The notes beneath the pieces are model-generated. The model saw only the letters and a list, made by a program, of their open reading frames with translations, made no database searches and had not been told where the DNA came from. 64,000 bases of DNA from Mucilaginibacter sp. (GTDB lineage: Bacteria; Bacteroidota; Bacteroidia; Sphingobacteriales; Sphingobacteriaceae): positions 62,001-126,000 of the forward strand of contig JAQBOM010000004.1 of NCBI GenBank assembly GCA_028288025.1, given 5' to 3'. The first letter of the stretch is position 1, and the number at the start of each line of letters is the position of its first letter. Below are positions 52,092 through 61,189 of the stretch, piece after piece. The translations under genes were made by a program, and so were the position numbers.

Positions 52092-52691
52092 ATGGCAAGC
52101 AAAGACAGGATATTGCGATTGAAGGAGGAAACCCGGATAAATATCCTGGATGCTTCCCTGCAGATTGTGAAAGAGGAGGGATGGCCCGCATTAAGCATGC
52201 GTAAGATAGCCGATGCGATTGAGTACACCGCACCTATTATATACGAGTACTTTTCAAACAAGGAAGCAATACTGCTTGAGCTGACGAGAAAAGGGTTTTT
52301 GATCCTTGCCCGGGATATGAAGGCGGCGAAGGAAAAACACCGTTTACCGGAAAAACAACTGGAGGCCATGTGGTTGGCCTACTGGAACTTTGCCTTCGCC
52401 GAAAAGGAACTGTACCAGGTAATGTTTGGTTTAAACATTAGCTGTTGCGAATTATCGGCAAAACTGCCGGAGGCTGATGTTCCGTATGACCTGGTAGCCG
52501 AAGTGATCGAAGAGATCATGGCCCCGGACAAACCGACCGAAGACGACGTGTGCGTTAAATATTATACGTTCTGGTCGGTAATACATGGGCTGATCTCCAT
52601 AAACATGGTTCGTCGCCGTACTTCTGAGGAGATAACACACGAAGTACTAAAAACGGCCATCAGCGGTATTATCAGATCGCTAAAAGCGTAA
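52092..52691 (+). CDS. TetR/AcrR-family transcriptional regulator
   Basis: The 199-residue protein has the TetR N-terminal HTH (RINILDASLQIVKEEGWPAL, SMRKIADAIEYTAPIIYEYF, SNKEAILLEL) and a helical ligand-binding domain. It stands directly before an RND efflux operon, and copies of one palindrome occur in front of both its own gene and the adaptor gene, so it is almost certainly the local repressor. Confidence 0.94.
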   Translation: MASKDRILRLKEETRINILDASLQIVKEEGWPALSMRKIADAIEYTAPIIYEYFSNKEAILLELTRKGFLILARDMKAAKEKHRLPEKQLEAMWLAYWNFAFAEKELYQVMFGLNISCCELSAKLPEADVPYDLVAEVIEEIMAPDKPTEDDVCVKYYTFWSVIHGLISINMVRRRTSEEITHEVLKTAISGIIRSLKA

Positions 52692-52710
52692 ATTTTTTTA
52701 TATATGTTAA

Positions 52711-52737
52711 AACACTGTTAATAAATTTAACAGTGTT
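52711..52737 (+). promoter_or_regulatory. Double TetR operator upstream of efflux operon
   Basis: AACACTGTTA (52711-52720) and TAACAGTGTT (52728-52737) form a perfect inverted repeat with a 7-base spacer. Each half matches the palindrome TTAACACTGTTAA at 52056. Confidence 0.8.
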
Positions 52738-52778
52738 AAATAAGTCAAATTTCACATCAAATCAATAAAAACTACACC

Positions 52779-53972
52779 ATGCAAATGCACTCATCTTACC
52801 AGTTACTTAACAACATTAAACAGTTTAACGTCGTTAAGGTCATTATTGCAACTTTAATCAGTATTACGGTATATAGCTGCACCTCAAGCCCGGCGGCTAC
52901 TCCCCCGCCTCCGCCGCCTTCGTTGCCCGTTGCGACAATATCAACCGGTACGGATACCACCTACCAGGAATATCCTGCATCGATAGAAGGTACGGTAAAC
53001 GTCGAGGTCCGCCCGCAGGTAGGCGGTACGCTCGATAAAGTATTTGTGGACGAAGGTTCGCTGGTAAATGCAGGCCAGCCGTTATTTAAAATTAACGAGC
53101 AGCCCTACCGCGCAGCTTTAAACAATGCCATTGCCAGCCAGCATGCCGCCGAAGGCGCTGCTGCGAATGCACAAATCGAGATCGATAAACTGACGCCGCT
53201 GGTTCAAAACAAGGTGGTTTCTGAATACCAGTTAAAAACAGCCAGGGCTGCTTATGCTATCGCCAAAGCGAATATAGAACAGGCCAGGGCCAATGTTTCG
53301 ACAGCACAGATCAATTTGGGTTATACTTTAATTAAGGCCCCGGTAAGCGGTTACATTGGCAGGTTGCTGAAGAAACAGGGTAGCCTGGTTGCACCGGCGG
53401 ATGTTGAGGCATTAACCCAGCTGTCGGATGTGCGCGACGTGCATGTTTACTTCTCACTAAGCGAAAAGGATTTTGTAAGCTTTAAAGAGCAATACCCAGG
53501 CGTGACCCTAAAGGATAAATTAAGGCAATTGCCGCCTGTATCCTTATTACTCGCCGATAACAGCGCTTATACCAAACAGGGGAAAATTGATATGATAGAC
53601 GGTCAGTTTGATAAAACTACCGGCGCCATCACTTTACGGGCCAGCTTTAATAACCCGCAGGGTTTATTGCGCTCGGGCAATACAGGCAAAATACGTCTAA
53701 GCCTTTCGCACAAGGATGCATTGATCGTACCGGAGTCGGCTACGATCGAGATGCAGGATAAGGTATTTGTGTTTATGGTTGCCGACAATAACAAGGTAAA
53801 AAAGGTGCCGATAACCATTATAGGCAAAAACGGTGTAAACTACCTGGTTAAGGATGGCATTAAAGCCGGCGACGAGATCGTGCTGAGTGGCATTGACCAC
53901 TTACAGGAAGGCACAGTGATCCATCCTGAAAAAGCAGCCGATAAGGTTGCAGTTGTAAAAATAAATAAATAA
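52779..53972 (+). CDS. RND efflux periplasmic adaptor (membrane fusion protein)
   Basis: The 397-residue lipoprotein has a lipobox at TVYSC, a Pro-rich tether, then ASIEGTVNVEVRPQVGGTLD with VFVDEGSLVNAGQPLFKIN (lipoyl half), a coiled-coil hairpin, the returning half INLGYTLIKAPVSGYIGRLL and beta-barrel and membrane-proximal domains. It connects the inner-membrane pump to the outer-membrane channel. First gene of the tripartite operon. Confidence 0.95.
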   Translation: MQMHSSYQLLNNIKQFNVVKVIIATLISITVYSCTSSPAATPPPPPPSLPVATISTGTDTTYQEYPASIEGTVNVEVRPQVGGTLDKVFVDEGSLVNAGQPLFKINEQPYRAALNNAIASQHAAEGAAANAQIEIDKLTPLVQNKVVSEYQLKTARAAYAIAKANIEQARANVSTAQINLGYTLIKAPVSGYIGRLLKKQGSLVAPADVEALTQLSDVRDVHVYFSLSEKDFVSFKEQYPGVTLKDKLRQLPPVSLLLADNSAYTKQGKIDMIDGQFDKTTGAITLRASFNNPQGLLRSGNTGKIRLSLSHKDALIVPESATIEMQDKVFVFMVADNNKVKKVPITIIGKNGVNYLVKDGIKAGDEIVLSGIDHLQEGTVIHPEKAADKVAVVKINK

Positions 53973-53985
53973 GCGTCAAGAAATT

Positions 53986-54056
53986 AAGAACCAGGAGTCA
54001 AGGATAAAACCAGGAATTAAGTACCGGGCAGGCCAATTAGGTCCGTCCTGGTTCTT
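53986..54056. repeat. Intergenic inverted repeat (AAGAACCAGGA/TCCTGGTTCTT)
   Basis: 11-bp perfect arms at 53986-53996 and 54046-54056, with further degenerate AAG-AACCAGGA-like and AGTCAAG units between them. It sits between the adaptor and pump genes; it looks like a Sphingobacteriales intergenic repeat and could form an mRNA hairpin within the operon. Confidence 0.55.
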
Positions 54057-54091
54057 GACTCTTGCCTCAAGGCTCTCCAAAACTAAAAATC

Positions 54092-57000
54092 ATGTTTCAA
54101 AAATTTATAGAAAGACCGGTGCTTTCAACAGTGATCTCGGTATTGCTGGTGATAGTGGGTATACTCGGTTTAACAAAATTGCCTTTGCAGCAATTCCCTG
54201 ATATCGCCCCGCCGGCGGTATTGGTAGCAGCCGTTTACCCCGGCGCTAATGCCGAAACCGTGCTGCGTTCCGTGGCGCCGTCGCTCGAAGAATCAATCAA
54301 CGGTGTGGAGAATATGAGCTATATGAGCTCAACCGCCAGCAACGACGGTACCCTGGCTATCACCGTTTACTTTAAACAGGGTACTAACCCCGACCAGGCC
54401 GCGGTGAACGTGCAAAACCGTGTGGCCCAGGCCACCAGCCAGCTGCCCGCCGAAGTGGTACAACAGGGTATCACCACCACGAAACAGCAAAACAGCTTGA
54501 TAGGCGCCGTGGGTATGTACACCGAAGACAACAAAAAATACGACCAGACCTTCGTTGCCAACTACGCACAGATCAATATCATCCCCGAACTGAAGCGGAT
54601 ACCCGGTGTGGGTTCGGCAACCATATTTGGCGGTGTTAAGGATTACTCGATGCGGGTTTGGCTTAACCCCGGACAGATGGCGGCTTACAAGATCACGCCG
54701 GCCGAAGTGATGGCAGCAATACAGGATAAAAACCTGGAAGCGGCACCGGGCAAGCTGGGTGAAAGAAGCAAGGAGGTATTTGAGTATATTATCAAATACA
54801 AAGGCAAGCTTACCAAACCTGAAGAATACGAAAACATTGCTTTACGTGCCAATGCCGACGGTTCTGTTTTACACTTGAAAGATGTAGCCAGGGTTGAACT
54901 GGGTGCTTATTCATATACCAGCGTAACCCACTTAAACGGGCATGATGGTATTGCTATCGGTATCATTCAACTGGCGGGTTCAAACGCCAACGAGATACAG
55001 ATTGCTGTGGATAAGCTAATGGAAAAAGCATCAAAGGATTTCCCGGCGGGTATTAAATTCAACAATTTTTACCGAACAAAAACCGCGCTCGACGAATCTA
55101 TCACGCAGGTTGAGCATACCTTGTTAGAAGCCTTTATACTCGTGTTCCTGGTGGTGTTTGTTTTCCTGCAGGATTTCAGGTCGACTTTAATTCCCGCTAT
55201 AGCGGTTCCGGTAGCCATAATCGGTACTTTCTTTTTCATGAGCCTGTTTGGGTTCACCATTAACCTGTTAACCTTGTTTGCCCTTGTACTGGCGATAGGT
55301 ATTGTGGTTGATGATGCCATTGTGGTGGTTGAAGCGGTGCATGCTAAAATGGAACATAAGCACCTGGGGCCAAAAGCAGCCACAAAAGAGGCCATGCACG
55401 AAATTACAGGCGCTATCATATCCATCACGCTGGTAATGGCCGCCGTGTTTTTACCGGTTGGTTTTATGACCGGTTCCACCGGGATATTTTACCGGCAGTT
55501 TGCCTTTACCATGGCCATCGCTATCGTTATTTCAGCGGTTAACGCATTAACATTAAGTCCTGCTTTAGCAGCCTTGTTTTTAAAAAGCAACCATGCTCCG
55601 GAAGGTGGGGTTGTAGTTAAAAAAGGGTTTAAGGAAAAGTTTTACGCCGGCTTTAACAGCAGCTTTAGCGCCATCACCGAAAGGTACGTTGGCGGGTTGA
55701 AGTTCCTGATCCGTAATAAATGGGTGAGCATGGGCGGCCTTGCTTTAATAACAGCCGTTACCGTTTACCTGGTGCAAACCACCAAATCGGGCTTTATACC
55801 CACAGAAGACCAGGGCTTTGTGGCCATAGCAGTATCCACTCCGTCCGGAACATCGTTATCCGGTACTACAAAGGTGCTTAACCAGGCCGAAGCAGAATTG
55901 AGAGCTTTGCCCGCGGCGAGGTTTGTTACAGCAATATCCGGGTTTAACTTATTAACATCTTCCAACAGCCCGTCGGCAGCCGTCGTTTTTGTGTTGCTGA
56001 AACCTAATGAAGACAGGGGCGCTGTTAAACAGATAGATGCTATACAAAATGTTATCAGGGGAAAGTTGGGCGCTATTACAGGAGGCACTTTCTTCGTATT
56101 TAATTTCCCAACCGTTCCGGGTTTTAGCAATGTTGAGGCATTGGATGTAGTGCTGCAGGATAAAACGGGCGGCAAGCTGGATAAATTCAGCGGGGTGGCC
56201 AATAACTTTATTGGCAAGCTTATGGCCCAGCCGGCAATTGCCTACGCGTTTACTTCGTTTAAGGCGGATTATCCGCAACTGCAATTAGAAGTTGACGACG
56301 ATAAAGCCAATCAACTGAGCGTAAGTGTTAAGGACATATTGCAAACCATGCAGGCCTATTTCGGCAGCGCCCAGGCATCGGACTTTAACCGCTTTGGTAA
56401 ATATTACCGTGTGGTGGTGCAGGCTGATATTGCCGACAGGACCGACCCGGCATCTATCGACCGCGTGTTTGTAAAGAACAAAGCCGGCGCCATGGTGCCG
56501 ATCAATACGCTGGTTAAACTTACCCGAGTGTATGGTTCCGAAACGGCGTCGCGTTATAACCTGTTTAATTCTATCGAGATCAACGCCATTCCAAAACCGG
56601 GCTATAGTTCGGGTGATGCCATAAAGGCGATACAAAAAACAGCCAAAGAGCAACTGCCATCCGGATTCGCTTATGAGTTTTCGGGCCAAACCCGTGAGGA
56701 AATATCATCAGGCGGACAATCGACCATTGTGTTTTTGTTGTGCCTGGTGTTTGTCTACTTCCTGTTATCTGCACAATACGAGAGTTATATCCTGCCTTTA
56801 GCAGTTATCCTCTCTATCCCGACAGGTATTTTAGGCGTATTCATCGTACTCGGTTTAACCGGGATAGAAAACAATATATATGTACAGGTGGCTTTGATCA
56901 TGCTGATCGGACTGCTTGCTAAAAATGCCATCCTGATCGTGGAGTTTGCGGTACAGCGGCGAAAGGCGGGACAGCCATTGGTGGCCTCAGCAATTGAAGC

Positions 57001-57310
57001 GGCGAGGCTGAGGCTGCGCCCCATCCTGATGACGTCCATGGCCTTTGTTTTCGGGCTGTTCCCGATGAGTATCGCTACCGGGCCATCGGCACAGGGCAAT
57101 CACTCTATTAGTATCGGCGCCGCAGGCGGGATGGTTTCGGGTGTATTGCTTGGATTGTTTGTCATCCCCGTGCTGTTCGTACTATTCCAGTCATTACAGG
57201 AACGGGTAACCGGAATTCCTTTGGCTGTGCTGAATGCGGGCGATGAGCATGAACAAGCAAAACTAAATAGCCATCACATACCCGCTGTTCAGGAAGAAGA
57301 AACGGTATAA
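54092..57310 (+). CDS. RND efflux pump inner-membrane transporter (HAE1 type)
   Basis: The 1072-residue proton-driven pump starts at ATG 54092 (MFQKFIERPVLSTVISVLLV); the frame's earlier start is not needed. Hallmarks are PLQQFPDIAPPAVLVAAVYP, the transmembrane acidic pair in AIGIVVDDAIVVVEAVHAKM, TLVMAAVFLPVGFMTGSTGI, FIPTEDQGF, and the C-terminal repeat with GLLAKNAILIVEFA and RLRPILMTSMAFVFGLFPM. It exports drugs or other small molecules across the envelope together with its operon partners. Confidence 0.97.
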   Translation: MFQKFIERPVLSTVISVLLVIVGILGLTKLPLQQFPDIAPPAVLVAAVYPGANAETVLRSVAPSLEESINGVENMSYMSSTASNDGTLAITVYFKQGTNPDQAAVNVQNRVAQATSQLPAEVVQQGITTTKQQNSLIGAVGMYTEDNKKYDQTFVANYAQINIIPELKRIPGVGSATIFGGVKDYSMRVWLNPGQMAAYKITPAEVMAAIQDKNLEAAPGKLGERSKEVFEYIIKYKGKLTKPEEYENIALRANADGSVLHLKDVARVELGAYSYTSVTHLNGHDGIAIGIIQLAGSNANEIQIAVDKLMEKASKDFPAGIKFNNFYRTKTALDESITQVEHTLLEAFILVFLVVFVFLQDFRSTLIPAIAVPVAIIGTFFFMSLFGFTINLLTLFALVLAIGIVVDDAIVVVEAVHAKMEHKHLGPKAATKEAMHEITGAIISITLVMAAVFLPVGFMTGSTGIFYRQFAFTMAIAIVISAVNALTLSPALAALFLKSNHAPEGGVVVKKGFKEKFYAGFNSSFSAITERYVGGLKFLIRNKWVSMGGLALITAVTVYLVQTTKSGFIPTEDQGFVAIAVSTPSGTSLSGTTKVLNQAEAELRALPAARFVTAISGFNLLTSSNSPSAAVVFVLLKPNEDRGAVKQIDAIQNVIRGKLGAITGGTFFVFNFPTVPGFSNVEALDVVLQDKTGGKLDKFSGVANNFIGKLMAQPAIAYAFTSFKADYPQLQLEVDDDKANQLSVSVKDILQTMQAYFGSAQASDFNRFGKYYRVVVQADIADRTDPASIDRVFVKNKAGAMVPINTLVKLTRVYGSETASRYNLFNSIEINAIPKPGYSSGDAIKAIQKTAKEQLPSGFAYEFSGQTREEISSGGQSTIVFLLCLVFVYFLLSAQYESYILPLAVILSIPTGILGVFIVLGLTGIENNIYVQVALIMLIGLLAKNAILIVEFAVQRRKAGQPLVASAIEAARLRLRPILMTSMAFVFGLFPMSIATGPSAQGNHSISIGAAGGMVSGVLLGLFVIPVLFVLFQSLQERVTGIPLAVLNAGDEHEQAKLNSHHIPAVQEEETV

Positions 57311-57328
57311 TTTAAATTAAGATCAATC

Positions 57329-58741
57329 ATGAAAAAATATATAAACGGGCTGGCTTTTGTCTTAGTTATACTAAGCGCCTGTAATGTTTCAAAAAATATT
57401 GGAACACCCAAACCTGCGTTGCCTGGTGCGTTCAGGAATGCAATAGCGACAACAGATACCACCAGTATAGGCGACATCCCCTGGAAAAGTTTCTTTACCG
57501 ATGTTCCCCTGCAAAAGCTGATCGACAGCGCTATCGTAAAAAACTATGATATGCAGCTGGCCATCAAAAATATTGAGGCATCGCAATTGCTGGTTAAGCA
57601 GGTAAAATGGAACAATGTGCCCGAAGTGGGCCTGAATGTCACTGCCAATACCAACCGCCCATCCGATAACAGCCTGACCGGGCTGAGCTTATCCCAATAT
57701 AAGATCGGGGAAAAGCACATCGAAGACTACTCGGCCAACCTGTCGGTATCGTGGGAAGCTGATATTTGGGGTAAGATCCGCAATCAAAACAAAAGCGCGC
57801 TTGCGGCTTACCTGCAAACAACAGAGGCGAGAAAGGCTATACAAACCAATATCGTTGCCGGTGTTTCGCAGGGATATTATAACCTGCTGATGCTGGACGA
57901 CCAGCTGGCCATCGCGAAAACGAACGTGGCGCTAAACGACAGTACACTACGGATCATTAAATTACAATTCGACGCCGGGCAGGTTACCTCGCTTGCGGTG
58001 CAGCAGGCGCAGGCACAGCAAATGGCGGCCGCCGAACTGGTTCCGCAATTTGAGCGGGATATCACCCTGCAGGAAAATGCCCTGCAAATATTAGCGGGCG
58101 AGTTGCCGGCAAAAATTGAAAGGAGCGCAGGACTGAATGATATTACCTTTAATGAAAGCTTGTCGGGGGGTATCCCTTCGGCTTTATTAAGTCGCCGGCC
58201 CGACGTACGGAGCCAGGAGCTGGCACTTACCATAGCCAATGCCAAAGTAGGTATTAACAAGGCGGCCATGTACCCTGCATTACGGATAACCGCCCAGGGT
58301 GGGATAAATTCCTTTAAAGCAAGCGATTGGTTTAACATCCCGGCATCGCTGTTCGGTGTGGTTGCGGGCAGTGTAGTGCAACCGCTGCTGGATCATAAAC
58401 TATTGAAGACACAATACGATGTGGCGAAAGTTGAGCGCGAGGCAACCGTGATCCTTTTCAGGCAATCGGTACTGGTGGCTGTGGGCGAGGTTTCGGATGC
58501 CCAGGTTAAAATTGAGCAGCTGAAAGTTCAGCAGGGCATTGCCGCCAAACGTGTACAAACGCTGCAACAGGCTACCGCCAATTCCAGGTTGTTGTTCCAG
58601 AACGGGATGGCCAACTATTTAGAGGTAATAACAGCGCAAAGCAACGTATTGCAAAGTGAACTGGAACTGGCTTCGATAAAACGGTCGGAACTGAGTGCCG
58701 TATCGGAGCTGTACCGGGCTCTGGGAGGTGGATGGAGATAA
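57329..58741 (+). CDS. RND efflux outer-membrane channel lipoprotein (NodT/OprM type)
   Basis: The 470-residue lipoprotein has a lipobox at ILSAC and the OprM order: IPWKSFFTDVPLQKLIDSAI, NLSVSWEADIWGKIRNQNKS, the duplicated alpha-hairpin repeats, RRPDVRSQELALTIANAKVG and the end SELYRALGGGWR. It forms the trimeric outer-membrane duct. It begins 18 bases after the pump gene. Its stop is followed at once by a tRNA 3'-like fragment, and its last 200 bases recur as a broken copy at 60830. Confidence 0.96.
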   Translation: MKKYINGLAFVLVILSACNVSKNIGTPKPALPGAFRNAIATTDTTSIGDIPWKSFFTDVPLQKLIDSAIVKNYDMQLAIKNIEASQLLVKQVKWNNVPEVGLNVTANTNRPSDNSLTGLSLSQYKIGEKHIEDYSANLSVSWEADIWGKIRNQNKSALAAYLQTTEARKAIQTNIVAGVSQGYYNLLMLDDQLAIAKTNVALNDSTLRIIKLQFDAGQVTSLAVQQAQAQQMAAAELVPQFERDITLQENALQILAGELPAKIERSAGLNDITFNESLSGGIPSALLSRRPDVRSQELALTIANAKVGINKAAMYPALRITAQGGINSFKASDWFNIPASLFGVVAGSVVQPLLDHKLLKTQYDVAKVEREATVILFRQSVLVAVGEVSDAQVKIEQLKVQQGIAAKRVQTLQQATANSRLLFQNGMANYLEVITAQSNVLQSELELASIKRSELSAVSELYRALGGGWR

Positions 58742-58748
58742 AGGCGGT

Positions 58749-58773
58749 GCGGGTTCGATTCCCGTCCATTTTG
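58749..58773 (+). other. tRNA T-arm and 3'-end-like fragment
   Basis: GCGGG-TTCGATT-CCCGT is a perfect T-arm (one G-U pair), followed by CCATTTT and G as a 3' acceptor strand. No other tRNA parts are present upstream, where the efflux gene ends. It shares GGTTCGA(G/T)TCCCGTCCATT with the fragment at 50866. Confidence 0.5.
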
Positions 58774-58775
58774 TG

Positions 58776-58813
58776 AAAAGCCCGTCCCCGGCATTGTGGG
58801 GACGGGCTTTTTG
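58776..58813 (+). terminator. Rho-independent terminator of the efflux operon
   Basis: AAGCCCGTCCCC and GGGGACGGGCTT arms with an 8-base loop and a T-run. Confidence 0.9.
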
Positions 58814-58885
58814 TTGAGCGTGGACGCTTGAGTTAATTACGGTTAAGCAAGGGTGCCTGGCCAGACGGCGGGCAATCATATTTGG

Positions 58886-60730
58886 CTATTTTGTTGATCC
58901 TTTCGGCTGGCTCGGGCCTGTAAACAGGTTCATTGTATAACCCAGCTGTATCTGCGTGAAATTGTTATTCAGGTGATGGGCATCTCCCGTCCAGCGGAAA
59001 CGGAAAAACAGTTTAGAATCGTCGTTAGTGGCTAAAAAACCATCGAAGCCGGCCTGCCATAGCCCCGACTGTGCCGGCAGCTTATAAATCGTATTCCATG
59101 TATGCTGCCATATACGGCCGACGGTAAAACCGGCGCCCCAGCGGCTGTCCGGGTGAAAATCAACATGGGTTGTTAAATGGAGTACGCCATTGTTCAAAGG
59201 GACCGAGTGCTTGCTTGCGGTATCCCATGCGGCCTGCACACGTGTTCGGTACCAATAAACGCCTGCGTCGAGCACGTTCCAGCTCAATTTGGCGTCAGGA
59301 AAGCTTGCTTTATATATACCCAGGTTAAAACCGAACGACGCAAGCTGATATTGGTAATTTTTTACGGGATCAAGTCTCTTGCTGGTAAAAGTGGGGGTGT
59401 CTAAAAGGTAATAGCGGCTATTGTCCTCCAGCTTCGAAAAAAGCAGTCTCGGCTCTATGCTGGGTAGCCAGACGTAATAGCCCGGTTTCAGCTGCACGTT
59501 CAATACCTTCACACGCATCGTGTCCGTTTTATTTTTATCGGTCTTATCCTGCCTGATAAGGAGAAAGGACGTGTGGGCGCTGTCAATATTCCTTGCATCA
59601 ACGTTGTAGCCGCTTAAGTTGTATTTATCGCCTAATGCCGCCTGGCTTTTTATTTTATGAAAAAGGGACGAATGCGTGTTCAGGTTAATTTTACGCCTGG
59701 CTTCTATCTGTATCAGCCCATTCGGCTGTTGCTGATCCAGGCCAACAAAATCGGTGAACGCGGATACGTCAAGAATATGCGACCGCTTTTCCTTTTTCAT
59801 ATTCACTATCGGTTGCGTAGGCGATAGCGTATAAACGTGGTCGGCGGGGCTGTAGTCTTCTTTGTTATTTTCCAGCGTAATGTCTAACGCCAGCAGTTCA
59901 GATAGTTTGATATAACGTGTCAGCCCCTTTACGCCATTGCAGTTGAAACTGTACAAGTTAACATTTGCGAAACGGTCTGGGTCAAATTTGCTGGAAATAC
60001 TGATCGGGTAAAGATTTTTAAATTCCAGATACTGCCTCGCCGAAGCTGTAGTCTCGGTCCTTTTGCCGGGATACACTAAATGAACAATTATATTTTTTAT
60101 CGCACCATCCTGGGTTTCTACCCATACCCGCTCTACCCGGTGCCTTGCAATCAGCCTGCTTAAACCAGCGTCATAGTACGCCGAAGTGTTACCCATCAAT
60201 ATGCTGTGAATCTCGTCTTTCTGTAAGATGAGGTTAGCGGTAACCGGCTCATCTTCCAGAAAATCAAGATTGGCCTTTATTTTTGCAAAAAGCGCCACCG
60301 CCTGCTGCCGCAGTTCATTATTATCGGCTGCATTAAATTTGTTGGTCATTTGTATCACGAAGGTCTTTATAAAAACCTGTTGGCTAAACTCGTTGAAGGC
60401 ATAATTCAGTGAATTTGCCGTATCCTTTGCCGCCCTGGCTGTGTCGGTAGTTTTGGATGTTTTATTGGTATCAGCCCGAGCAGGCGCGTTAACCTTTTTT
60501 AGTGAATCCGTCTTTGTCTTTTCAGGTGGCTGTAGCGCTAAGGCATCAGACGGAAAGCCGCTGATCTTCATATTATAACTATCGGAGCTTTCCTCGACGA
60601 ATTCGTAATTGTATACTTTATGATTATAAATAAACGATCCGACTATCCTTTTTGGGGAGGTTTGTGCAAGTACAAACATTGGTGACAGCAACGTCACGAT
60701 CAGCGTGGCGCGAAGATATAGGTGTTTCAT
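58886..60730 (-). CDS. Large exported protein of unknown function
   Basis: The 614-residue protein has a signal peptide (MKHLYLRATLIVTLLSPMFV, cleaved near LAQ) and a Ser/Thr/Lys-rich linker near 65-105 (KTDSLKKVNAPARADTNKTS). The C-terminal third has alternating aromatic strands (GAGFTVGRIWQHTWNTIYKL, then FFRFRWTGDAHHLNNNFTQI, then LGYTMNLFTG), which fit an outer-membrane beta-barrel. No family is recognised. It lies between the efflux operon and the broken copy of its outer-membrane gene, on the opposite strand. Confidence 0.6.
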   Translation of the reverse strand: MKHLYLRATLIVTLLSPMFVLAQTSPKRIVGSFIYNHKVYNYEFVEESSDSYNMKISGFPSDALALQPPEKTKTDSLKKVNAPARADTNKTSKTTDTARAAKDTANSLNYAFNEFSQQVFIKTFVIQMTNKFNAADNNELRQQAVALFAKIKANLDFLEDEPVTANLILQKDEIHSILMGNTSAYYDAGLSRLIARHRVERVWVETQDGAIKNIIVHLVYPGKRTETTASARQYLEFKNLYPISISSKFDPDRFANVNLYSFNCNGVKGLTRYIKLSELLALDITLENNKEDYSPADHVYTLSPTQPIVNMKKEKRSHILDVSAFTDFVGLDQQQPNGLIQIEARRKINLNTHSSLFHKIKSQAALGDKYNLSGYNVDARNIDSAHTSFLLIRQDKTDKNKTDTMRVKVLNVQLKPGYYVWLPSIEPRLLFSKLEDNSRYYLLDTPTFTSKRLDPVKNYQYQLASFGFNLGIYKASFPDAKLSWNVLDAGVYWYRTRVQAAWDTASKHSVPLNNGVLHLTTHVDFHPDSRWGAGFTVGRIWQHTWNTIYKLPAQSGLWQAGFDGFLATNDDSKLFFRFRWTGDAHHLNNNFTQIQLGYTMNLFTGPSQPKGSTK

Positions 60731-60829
60731 GACAATGGTTTAAGCACCTAATTTACAGACTAATAATATCAGTATAAAGCGTGTTTTAACGGTATTTTGC
60801 AGGGTGTTTTTACGGTCAGTCGTTGGTAC

Positions 60830-61033
60830 GTTGAAAGTTCAGCAGGGTATTGCGGCCAAACGTGTTCAAACCTTGCAACAGGCTACCGCCAATTCCAGGT
60901 TGCTGTTCAAGAATGGCATGGCCAACTATTTAGAGGTGATAACAGCGCAAAGCAATGTATTGCAAAGCGATCTCGACTTGCTTCAATAAAACGATCGGAG
61001 TTGAGCGCCGTTTCAGAGCTTTACCGGGCTTTG
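60830..61033 (+). pseudogene. Broken copy of the efflux channel gene 3' end
   Basis: About 204 bases closely match 58520-58724 in the intact channel gene. One frame reads KVQQGIAAKRVQTLQQATAN then NGMANYLEVITAQSNVLQSD, a one-base loss near 60980 shifts the frame, and the other frame goes on ASIKRSELSAVSELYRAL. No promoter or 5' part remains. It is either a relic of a second efflux operon or a by-product of recombination at this site. Confidence 0.85.
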
Positions 61034-61144
61034 ACTGTCGCCTGGTTTTTAGTATACAAAAGTATTGATGTCTATAGGATATCTAATTGTCAGTGATTTA
61101 TTGTTTGCCGATAACGTTTTAACAAACTGTACATCCTGTAAACA

Positions 61145-61173
61145 AAAAAGGCCCCGCTTTCACGAGGCCTTTG
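61145..61173 (-). terminator. Rho-independent terminator of the T9SS protein gene
   Basis: On the minus strand AAAGGCC and GGCCTTTTTT enclose a 14-base loop. It lies 17 bases downstream of the stop codon at 61190. Confidence 0.85.
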
Positions 61174-61189
61174 TATTCAATTTGATAAG

